64,000 nucleotides of DNA. Origin: JANMES01 sp038329865 (GTDB lineage Bacteria; Planctomycetota; Phycisphaerae; Tepidisphaerales; Tepidisphaeraceae). The DNA lies in the NCBI GenBank assembly GCA_038329865.1, contig JBBQNK010000002.1, forward strand, positions 62,001 through 126,000, written 5' to 3'. The position numbers and the translations under genes are program-made. The notes beneath the pieces were generated by a model. It made no database searches. It was given only the letters and a program-made list of their open reading frames with translations, and was not told the DNA's origin. Of the stretch, positions 57,999 through 64,000 are shown piece by piece (position 1 is the first letter of the stretch; every line of letters starts with the position of its first letter).

Positions 57999-59234
57999 TT
58001 ACGGCTTGACCATCCGCCCCAGAAACAAAATCTCGCCGCTCTGATTATCCCGAATCGCGAACAAAAACGGCCGATCCGCGATGAACTCCGCGGCCTCGGG
58101 ATTTTGGCGCATCGCCATCCCTTTCATCATCACGGCCGTCGCGGCGGCGGCTTCGGTACCTTCTTCATTCACGTCGATGAACGCCTTGTGAATCACGCCG
58201 CTGATCACGATTTTCTCTTTCGTCGTGATGCCGCTGAAGTCGGCCTTGCCGGAAAACGCGTCGGTCATACCCAGCGTCTTCAGGTCTTCAGTCAGCTCCA
58301 TCTGCGATTCGAACTTGAACTTCGGCATCGCCAGCGCCACGTGCCGGTTGGCGAGTTTTTCCACCCACTTCGGTAGATCAGCCAGCGATTTCTCGATCTC
58401 CAGGCTCTTGGTCGCGTCCTTATCCTTGCTCAGCACGAGCAGCATCGAGAGGGCGTTTCCCTTGTACGGCAGCTCGACGACCTTGAGCTGATCGTCTTCA
58501 AAAAAACGCAGCGTCTCAGTCTGATGCATCAGCAACACGTCTTTGGTGACCGTGCCGTTGAGTTCATTGAACACCCACGGCGTCGTCAGGTTCTTTCGAA
58601 ACGGCTTGTCCCACGCTGCCTTGAAATAGACGGCGTTGGTGAGCACCAGCCGCGTGTCGACATTCACTGCGCCGGGCGGGAGCAGGTCTTTGATCTTGTC
58701 CTTCGTCTGCTTGGCGATGGCGTCGTTGATGGTTTTGCGGCCGGCCTCGGCGGCGTGCAGGAAATCGACTGGGGCGATTTCGGCGAAATAATTCTTCTCG
58801 ACGATGTCGCTGAACGCCGGCTCGACCGTGTACGCCTTGTCGAGCCACAGGCGGTTGGTGAGCGTGAGCGTGTATTTGTTGGCGTTGTTGCTCTCGCCCA
58901 GCGGCCCACCGCTGCCTAGGCCTATGAGCAGCGATTGAATCGACTTGTGAGCCTTCGCATCGGGCGATGCGTCTTGGCCGAGCGCTTTGCGCATCTGCGT
59001 CGCGGTATCGCCGCGGGCGCCTTCGCCGGTCATGGAGAGCGCGAGGTAGATGCTCGTCGGGCTGAAGACCAGGTTCTGCGAATCCTTCTCCTCGCCGGCG
59101 TGCAACTGGAAGAGCCGGCCGGCCATATCGAACGATAGTTCGCCCATGGGCTTTTCCTTTTCCGACCCCGCCGCCACCGCCGAACCCGCCATCAGCGTAC
59201 CCGCGATCATCAATGCACATCCGATTTTGAACAC
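57999..59234 (-). CDS. Serpin-family protease inhibitor (secreted), paralogue
   Basis: A 411-residue serpin very similar to the downstream one, including NAVYFKAAWDKPF and hinge EEGTEAAAATAV. The loop then reads MMKGM-AMRQ, against IFGM-AYHE in the other copy. The inferred P1-P1' is Met-Ala in both, but P5-P3 and P2'-P4' differ. The start was placed at GTG 59234, six bases after GGAGG. This makes the N-terminus a clean signal peptide (FKIGCALMIAGTLMAGSAVA). ATG 59264 would add an unlikely extension. It is first gene of the pair. Confidence 0.92.
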   Translation of the reverse strand: MFKIGCALMIAGTLMAGSAVAAGSEKEKPMGELSFDMAGRLFQLHAGEEKDSQNLVFSPTSIYLALSMTGEGARGDTATQMRKALGQDASPDAKAHKSIQSLLIGLGSGGPLGESNNANKYTLTLTNRLWLDKAYTVEPAFSDIVEKNYFAEIAPVDFLHAAEAGRKTINDAIAKQTKDKIKDLLPPGAVNVDTRLVLTNAVYFKAAWDKPFRKNLTTPWVFNELNGTVTKDVLLMHQTETLRFFEDDQLKVVELPYKGNALSMLLVLSKDKDATKSLEIEKSLADLPKWVEKLANRHVALAMPKFKFESQMELTEDLKTLGMTDAFSGKADFSGITTKEKIVISGVIHKAFIDVNEEGTEAAAATAVMMKGMAMRQNPEAAEFIADRPFLFAIRDNQSGEILFLGRMVKP

Positions 59235-59321
59235 GATTTCCTCCGGTTTTTGCGGATAGTTCATGGCGCGAGCCTGTTTAGACGCACAGGGCAAGGAAAG
59301 TTTCCGGGAAATATCGCCTCG

Positions 59322-59382
59322 TGTAGCCGGCGAGCTGGCTCGCCGTTCGGGGCGACAACGGCGAGCAAGCTCGCCGGCTACA
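59322..59382. repeat. Nested palindrome GTAGCCGGCGAGCTGGCTCG
   Basis: The arms GTAGCCGGCGAGCTGGCTCG(CCGTT) and (AACGG)CGAGCAAGCTCGCCGGCTAC pair around a 9-base loop. Each arm contains its own small hairpin. It lies between the divergent serpin operon start and the O-methyltransferase end. Confidence 0.92.
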
Positions 59383-59397
59383 AGGGAGACTGGTTCT

Positions 59398-60057
59398 TCA
59401 GACTTTCCTCGCCAGCAGCAAACCGCCGCCGACCATCGCGAACATGGACTCGACCCTCGCGTCGTTGTGGATTTTCAGGTTGAGCGGGTGCCGCGGGCCG
59501 TCTACGGGGTCGAAGGTCGATTTATCCCCGCCGCGGCTGTCGAGCATGTTGTCCAGCGCGATCAATCCGCCGTGGCGGATAAGCTTGAGGGCAAGTTCGT
59601 AATACGTGTCGTAGTTTTCCTTGTCGGCGTCGATGAAGCAGAAGTCGAAGGTGTGCGAGTCGCCGTGCTCGATCATCGCCGCCAGAGTCTGCATCGCCGG
59701 GCCGAGGCGCAGGTCGATGCGGTCCGCCACACCGGCTTCTTTCCAGTACCGCCGGCCGACGTTCGTCCACTCTTCGCTCACGTCGCAGCAGACTAATTTC
59801 CCGCCCGCGGGCAGCGCCATTGCGACGCTCAGCGCGCTGTAGCCGGTAAACGTGCCGATCTCGAGCGATTTTTTCACGCCCATCAACTTCACAAGGAGCG
59901 ATAAAAACGCCCCCTGGTCGGGGCTGATCTGCATTTGCCCGTTCGGCAGCTTGCCGGTCTCGGCCCGCAGGCGCTTCTGCGCGTCGGTTTCGTGCAACAT
60001 GTCCTGGTTGATGTAACGCGTGATTGCGTCCGATTGAATGAACGATTTGAAGGCCAT
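59398..60057 (-). CDS. O-methyltransferase, caffeoyl-CoA OMT-like
   Basis: A 219-residue SAM-dependent O-methyltransferase of family 3. It has ISPDQGAFLSLLVKLMGVKKSLEIGTFTGYSAL (split here for length: the SAM pocket is LEIGTFTGYSALSVAMALP), then GKLVCCDVSEEW, DFCFIDADKENYDTYYE with the metal-binding Asp residues, and GGLIALDNML. Family members methylate catechol-like hydroxyls with a divalent metal. The native substrate is unknown. ATG 60057 is the first start and gives the standard family length. Confidence 0.87.
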   Translation of the reverse strand: MAFKSFIQSDAITRYINQDMLHETDAQKRLRAETGKLPNGQMQISPDQGAFLSLLVKLMGVKKSLEIGTFTGYSALSVAMALPAGGKLVCCDVSEEWTNVGRRYWKEAGVADRIDLRLGPAMQTLAAMIEHGDSHTFDFCFIDADKENYDTYYELALKLIRHGGLIALDNMLDSRGGDKSTFDPVDGPRHPLNLKIHNDARVESMFAMVGGGLLLARKV

Positions 60058-60088
60058 ATTTAGCCGATTGTACTACTGAACGGGGAAA

Positions 60089-60118
60089 GAATCCGGTCGC
60101 ACGGCGGCCGGCGTGGAA
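60089..60118. repeat. Short palindrome GAATCCGGTCGCACGGCGGC
   Basis: Intergenic copy of the element found inside the E1 gene at 17047-17077. CCGGTCGC and GCGGCCGG pair around ACG. It lies just before the start of a membrane protein gene. Confidence 0.7.
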
Positions 60119-60151
60119 TAATTTATTGGACCCTTAATCTCGGCACGAACC

Positions 60152-61693
60152 ATGAACGATTCAATCCAACCGCCCGACACCAAATCCGACATCTGGGTGC
60201 TTGGGCTTCTGATCTGCATTTGCCTGCTCCTGTGCACCGGCCGATTCGGCAACGGCGAAACGCCGGGGATGATCGATTCGGCCGTGCAGATGTACGACAC
60301 CGGCTCGTTCGCGGCCGACAAGCCGATCGGCGTGGCGCCTTCCGCATGGTTGGCGGCGCCGGACGGGCGATTCTTCGAGTCGCACGACCTCGGCGGGCAG
60401 TTCATGAGCTGGCTGGCGGTGGCGTCGGCGCATCGGATCGATCCGACCGCGTCGCGGTTCGATGGTTACAACCCGGCCACCGCGTGGAGCGCATCGGTTT
60501 TGAACAACCTGTTGGCTGCCTTCACATTGTGGTTCGTTTACAGGTCTTGCCGACTGCTCTCGACGGTTCGGCTGGCGGTGGGAATCACGCTGGCGATGCT
60601 CTTCTGCTCATTTTTCGCCGGGTACTGCCGGATGGTGTTTGACGTCACCGGCGCGGCGCTGGGCGTTTCGATGGCGGTGTACGGCTCGGTGCGGCTGGCG
60701 CGGGCGGAGTCGTCGGAGGAAGTGCGCGAGATCGACTGGGGCTTCGTCGCCGTCGGCCTGGCGATCGCGGTGCTGTTTCGATTTTCGTTCCTGCCGTTCA
60801 GCGGGCTGACGCTGGTGGTGCTGATCCTGCTGCTCGGCAAGCGCTCGCCGTGGCGTTACGGATTTGCGGCGCTGGTGATTTTCGGCGCGTGCATCATTCC
60901 GGCGCTCGGCTTCAACTACCTGCGGACCGGCAGCCCGATCAAGCCGCCGAACTTCGCGACGGATTACTCGTTCATTCACTCGCGGCCGGATGCGCGGAGC
61001 TTTGGCAAAGGTCTACTTGCACTGACATTCGGGCCGAACGCCGGGCTGTTCACGTACGCGCCGTGGCTGCTGCTGATGCTGCTGATCCCGCTGCGCTGGA
61101 AGCGCCTGCCGGTCGGCGGGCGGCGGTTCGTGATTGGCTGGGCGCTGAGCCTGATTGGGTACGCGTGCCTGATGAGCCTCGCGACCGCGTTGGCCGGGCC
61201 GATCGCATGGGGGCCGAAGTATCTGGTGGTGATTCTGCCGGCGCTGGTGGTGGTCGCGATGATCTCGCTGCTCGGGTCGGCGAAGGGATCGTCACTTCGG
61301 CGGTTCGTGCTTTTCGTAATGATCCTCGCCGGCGCGGCGGTCAACCTGCCGGTTGCGGTGACGAATTTCAAAGCGCTGGCCGGCGGAGCGCCGAACGAGC
61401 ACGCCCAAAGCGGGCGATCGCCCGCCATGCCGGCGGCGATGTGGCGCGGCGTGATCCTCGAACTCCGCGGGCCGGGCATCGACCGCGCGGAATGGCAGCA
61501 GCGCATCGACTCCGGCACGTACGAATTGGCCGAAACCGCCAACACCACGCTCGTGCCCGACCTGCCGGTCATCACGCAAGGCCTTGCCGCGATCAAGCCG
61601 GTCCGAGTGACGATCTGGGCGGTGATCGGCCTCGGCGGCATCTGCGCGCTGACAACACTGTGGCTGGCCGCGCGGAAACCGCAGACGGCCTAG
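60152..61693 (+). CDS. Polytopic membrane protein, GT-C glycosyltransferase-like (paralogue 1)
   Basis: A 513-residue protein with about 11 helices. The first outer loop has GMIDSAVQMYDTGSF...PDGRFFESHDLGGQF. The pattern of an acidic residue soon after helix 1 and a HDLGG motif suggests a GT-C-like sugar or lipid transferase, but I do not recognise a named family. Other marks are FAGYCRMVFDVTGAALG and FGPNAGLFTYAPWLLLMLL. It shares all of these with 61969-63648, so they are tandem paralogues. ATG 60152 is close to the short palindrome. Confidence 0.65.
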   Translation: MNDSIQPPDTKSDIWVLGLLICICLLLCTGRFGNGETPGMIDSAVQMYDTGSFAADKPIGVAPSAWLAAPDGRFFESHDLGGQFMSWLAVASAHRIDPTASRFDGYNPATAWSASVLNNLLAAFTLWFVYRSCRLLSTVRLAVGITLAMLFCSFFAGYCRMVFDVTGAALGVSMAVYGSVRLARAESSEEVREIDWGFVAVGLAIAVLFRFSFLPFSGLTLVVLILLLGKRSPWRYGFAALVIFGACIIPALGFNYLRTGSPIKPPNFATDYSFIHSRPDARSFGKGLLALTFGPNAGLFTYAPWLLLMLLIPLRWKRLPVGGRRFVIGWALSLIGYACLMSLATALAGPIAWGPKYLVVILPALVVVAMISLLGSAKGSSLRRFVLFVMILAGAAVNLPVAVTNFKALAGGAPNEHAQSGRSPAMPAAMWRGVILELRGPGIDRAEWQQRIDSGTYELAETANTTLVPDLPVITQGLAAIKPVRVTIWAVIGLGGICALTTLWLAARKPQTA

Positions 61694-61717
61694 TGGCGGG
61701 GTTTGATTCTCTTTGTT

Positions 61718-61890
61718 CCTCTCCCGGTATTCCGGGAGAGGGCAGGGTGAGGGTTCTGCTGCAATAGTCAGAACCTCCGCGAATGACACAAATCGTTTCT
61801 GCCTGAAATTCCGTGCCTGGCAATTCGTAAAGCTTCTCGCCGGGGCGACAGAACCCTCACCCTACCCTCTCCCGGCGTACCGGGAGAGGG
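61718..61890. repeat. Nested palindrome, family A
   Basis: CCTCTCCCGGTATTCCGGGA (continuing GAGGGCAGGGTGAGGGTTCTG) faces CAGAACCCTCACCCTACCCT (continuing CTCCCGGCGTACCGGGAGAGG). It separates the two paralogous membrane protein genes. Confidence 0.92.
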
Positions 61891-61968
61891 GCAGAGGCAC
61901 AGAGGCACAGATCGGCGTTTTATTCGGCGACGTAATGGCGTAGCATCACCGCGCGAGCCTTCAACCTC

Positions 61969-63648
61969 ATGCCCGATCGCGCCTCATCGTCCGACTGCAA
62001 AACCAACCTGTGGGTGCTCGGCTATCTGATTTTTCTTTGCCTGATCCTCGCCACCGGCCGGCTTGCGAGTCCGGACACGCCGGGGCTGATCCTGGCGGGC
62101 GTGCGGATGCACGAGACGGGATCGTTCAGCGCGCCGTCCGCGGAAGGGCCGGCGGCGTTTAACTGGGTGCGCTCGCCCGGCGGGCGGTACTACGAATGCC
62201 ACGATCTCGGCGGGCATCTCACCGGTTGGGCGGCGGTGGCGGCGTCTCACTGGATCGATCCGGCGGCGACGGAACTCGGCGTGTCCAATCACACTACGCT
62301 CTGGTGCGCGACGATCTTCAACAACCTGATCGGCGCCGTCACGCTCTTCATGATTTTCCTGAGCGCCCGCGTGTTCCTGCCGCTGCGGAGCGCCGTCGGC
62401 GTGGCGGTGGCAATCCTTTTCTGCACCTTTTTCGTCGGTTACTGCCGCTCGGTCTTCGACGTCACCGGCGCGGCGATGGGGATTTCGATCGCGGCGTACG
62501 GATCGATCCGGCTGCTGCATTCAGCCTCGCCACAATTCTCGGGAAATGGATCAGTTGCACCTTCACGCCGGTCGCTGACTTCGGCCAGTTCGGTCGAGCC
62601 GGGCGACCGGAATCCGGAATCCGGTTGCACAGACTTCGGCGAGCTCAGTCGAGTCGCGACCGGTGTGAAGATTACAGTGAACCCGTACCGATTTTCGAAT
62701 CTGCTGCTTGCCGTGTTCGGCTTCGGTGTTGCCGTGCTATTCCGATATTCGTTTCTGCCGTTTGCGACGTTGACGCTGGTGATTTTGTGGTTCCAACTCC
62801 GCGGCCGAATCAGTTGGCGCGGGCAGATCGGCGCGGTGGTGATTTTTTGCGTCTTCGTCGCGATGACGTTCGCGTTCAACTATTTGCGGTCGGGCAACCC
62901 GTTCGATCCGCCGACCCATGCGGTGGATTTCGGCTTCACGCGTCTCAGGCTCGACGCCATCAGTATTGCCAAAGGCTTTTTCGGCCAGACGTTCGGCCCC
63001 AACCGCGGGATTTTTCCTTACGCGCCGTGGTTGATCGTCGCGCTGCTGCTCCCCGCGCGCTGGCGGCGGTTGAGCGGCGCCGGCCGGCGATTCGTGATCG
63101 CCTGGGCGCCGGGGCTGATCGGTTACGTGCTGCTTCTCAGTCCGCTCGTTGGCTGGGGCGGCAACGGCGGATGGGGGCCGCGCTATCTGGTCGTGATTTT
63201 GCCGGTCGTCGTGCTGATGGCGATACTGGCGATTCAAGCCTCGGCCGGGCAGTTCCGCGGCGAGCGACGGGTGTTGATCGGCCTGTTCGTGCTGAGCGCG
63301 CTAATCAATCTGCCGATCGCGGTGGTGAATTTCGAAGTCGCGATCGCGGATTCGCCGATCATCCCCGCGCAAGGCACGCTCTGGCCGAGCGTGCCGTACG
63401 CCGCCTGGCGGGCGATCGCGCTGGAAACGGTCGGCCGTGGCGTTGATCGCGTCGCCTGGCAGCGCCGGATCGATTCCGGCGGGTATGAGCAAGTCGAAAC
63501 CGGCGGCACGCGGGTATTTCCGGACGTGCCGGTGGTTTCGCAAGGATTGCGGGCGCCGGCGCTGACTCGGGGGCTGATCGTCACTTTTCTGGCGCTGGGC
63601 GTCCTTTGTTGCGTTCAGACGGGTCGCGTGGTCCGACGTAGACGCTGA
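61969..63648 (+). CDS. Polytopic membrane protein, GT-C glycosyltransferase-like (paralogue 2)
   Basis: A 559-residue paralogue of 60152-61693. Both start with SDCKTNLWVLGYLIFLCLILATGRL-type helices and share YYECHDLGGHL, FVGYCRSVFDVTGAAMG, FGPNRGIFPYAPWL and the end RVFPDVPVVSQGL. The main difference is about 50 extra hydrophilic residues (roughly 190-240), derived from two dispersed repeat elements (62548-62670) inserted in a loop without breaking the frame. Function unknown; a sugar or lipid transferase at the membrane is likely. It directly precedes dxs. Confidence 0.65.
   Translation: MPDRASSSDCKTNLWVLGYLIFLCLILATGRLASPDTPGLILAGVRMHETGSFSAPSAEGPAAFNWVRSPGGRYYECHDLGGHLTGWAAVAASHWIDPAATELGVSNHTTLWCATIFNNLIGAVTLFMIFLSARVFLPLRSAVGVAVAILFCTFFVGYCRSVFDVTGAAMGISIAAYGSIRLLHSASPQFSGNGSVAPSRRSLTSASSVEPGDRNPESGCTDFGELSRVATGVKITVNPYRFSNLLLAVFGFGVAVLFRYSFLPFATLTLVILWFQLRGRISWRGQIGAVVIFCVFVAMTFAFNYLRSGNPFDPPTHAVDFGFTRLRLDAISIAKGFFGQTFGPNRGIFPYAPWLIVALLLPARWRRLSGAGRRFVIAWAPGLIGYVLLLSPLVGWGGNGGWGPRYLVVILPVVVLMAILAIQASAGQFRGERRVLIGLFVLSALINLPIAVVNFEVAIADSPIIPAQGTLWPSVPYAAWRAIALETVGRGVDRVAWQRRIDSGGYEQVETGGTRVFPDVPVVSQGLRAPALTRGLIVTFLALGVLCCVQTGRVVRRRR
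62548..62670. repeat. Two repeat elements inserted in frame in paralogue 2
   Basis: 62548-62579 resembles the GT39 repeat core read on the opposite strand relative to its host gene (VAPSRRS against LAPSRDRS). 62602-62670 is an expanded copy of the GAATCCGG...CGACCGG palindrome. The region is absent from paralogue 1. Confidence 0.65.
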
Positions 63649-63707
63649 TTTCCGGTCAAATCCGCGATTTTTTGCGCAACTTCACACCAGACATCGCAGA
63701 GTCGATT

Positions 63708-63786
63708 ATTTACGTAGCCGCGAACGCCAGTTCGCGGTCTTGGAGATCGTGCAAAACCGCGAACTGGCGTTCGCGGCTACGTAAAT
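63708..63786. repeat. Nested palindrome ATTTACGTAGCCGCGAACGC
   Basis: The arms of 31 bases (ATTTACGTAGCCGCGAACGC continuing CAGTTCGCGGT) are exact complements around about 17 bases. The inner CGCGAAC...GTTCGCG folds within each arm. It lies in the 253-base gap before dxs, which has no other feature that I can assign. Confidence 0.93.
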
Positions 63787-63901
63787 AGTGCTATAAATCT
63801 GGAGAAACACGCTCTCGCTTTTTCATATTCATTGAAACTTGCGATGGTTTCCGAATAATCAGCAGCACGTCTAGTATTAATGACGGAGAATGAACGCGCC
63901 C

Positions 63902-64000
63902 ATGACGATTCTGGACACCATCCGCAAACCCGCTGACCTGCGCGGGTTGTCGCTCGATCAACTCGCCACGCTGGCCAAGGAGATGCGGACTCGCATCTTC
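63902..64000 (+). CDS. dxs: 1-deoxy-D-xylulose-5-phosphate synthase (N-terminal 33 residues)
   Basis: Only the first 33 codons are in the window. The sequence TILDTIRKPADLRGLSLDQLATLAKEMR with RIF is the usual DXS N-terminus (I-x-x-P-x-D-L-R-x-L-x-x-x-x-L-x-x-L-x-x-E-x-R). DXS makes deoxyxylulose phosphate, the first step of the non-mevalonate isoprenoid pathway, which feeds the polyprenyl synthase encoded at 53883. The frame is open to the right edge. Confidence 0.88.
   Translation, partial: MTILDTIRKPADLRGLSLDQLATLAKEMRTRIF

Noticed and set aside
1..64000. tRNA or rRNA genes
   Set aside because: No cloverleaf with a GTTCRA-type T loop or conserved rRNA stretches were found when reading the intergenic regions on both strands.

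Overview
The window is high-GC DNA from what looks like a planctomycete, most likely class Phycisphaerae (Tepidisphaeraceae/Humisphaera-like). This placement is an inference. It rests on the short membrane protein ending in a CxCGYDLR...CPECG ribbon (48147-48767), many FHA, zinc-ribbon and membrane proteins, and intergenic DNA full of long nested palindromes. No rRNA, tRNA or CRISPR array was seen.

Layout. 1-2570 (minus strand): the start of a sterol-desaturase-like membrane protein, threonine synthase under a textbook SAM-I riboswitch with promoter and terminator, and a lone HPt phosphotransfer protein. 2819-9570 (plus): sugar-nucleotide and surface-glycan genes (GT2, sugar C-methyltransferase, SDR decarboxylase/epimerase, UDP-glucose dehydrogenase, RfbF-like nucleotidyltransferase, PIG-L deacetylase). 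9590-12836 (minus): an STN-like secreted protein, a GT4 and a second sugar methyltransferase.

12930-18246 (minus) is the most notable part. It is a compact six-gene operon that looks like a complete ubiquitin-like conjugation system: YukD-like Ubl, ThiF/UBA-type E1, membrane-anchored JAMM peptidase, polytopic FHA protein, FHA/RING-type membrane protein (candidate E3) and E2-fold protein with an HPN motif and candidate catalytic Cys. Key motifs are intact and the genes overlap or nearly abut. Divergent from it, 18647-28157 (plus) encodes a Wzx/Wzy-type polysaccharide export locus: Wzz/BY-kinase, WecG-type GT, a Wzx-GT4 fusion, an O-antigen-polymerase-like protein, a GT4 and a HAD phosphatase.

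28261-40949 is mixed: NUDIX, isopropylmalate-dehydrogenase family, TPR-SPINDLY glycosyltransferase, NHL propeller, miaA, Hsp20, an IS element with recognisable inverted ends, ribulokinase, a BLUF photoreceptor and an ArnT-like GT39. 41133-46316 holds an extracytosolic flavin electron-transfer set (SYLF lipoprotein, ApbE, an FMN-binding protein with a TGAT flavinylation motif, a NosR/NapH-like polyferredoxin). It is followed by icd.

48147-64000 carries xseB, a polyprenyl synthetase and the start of dxs. These genes commonly cluster but are here spread over 12 kb by large membrane glycosyltransferase-like genes, two tandem serpins and methyltransferases.

Throughout the window, intergenic spaces carry many long nested inverted repeats of several unrelated sequence families. 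Pieces of the same families also sit in frame inside genes.
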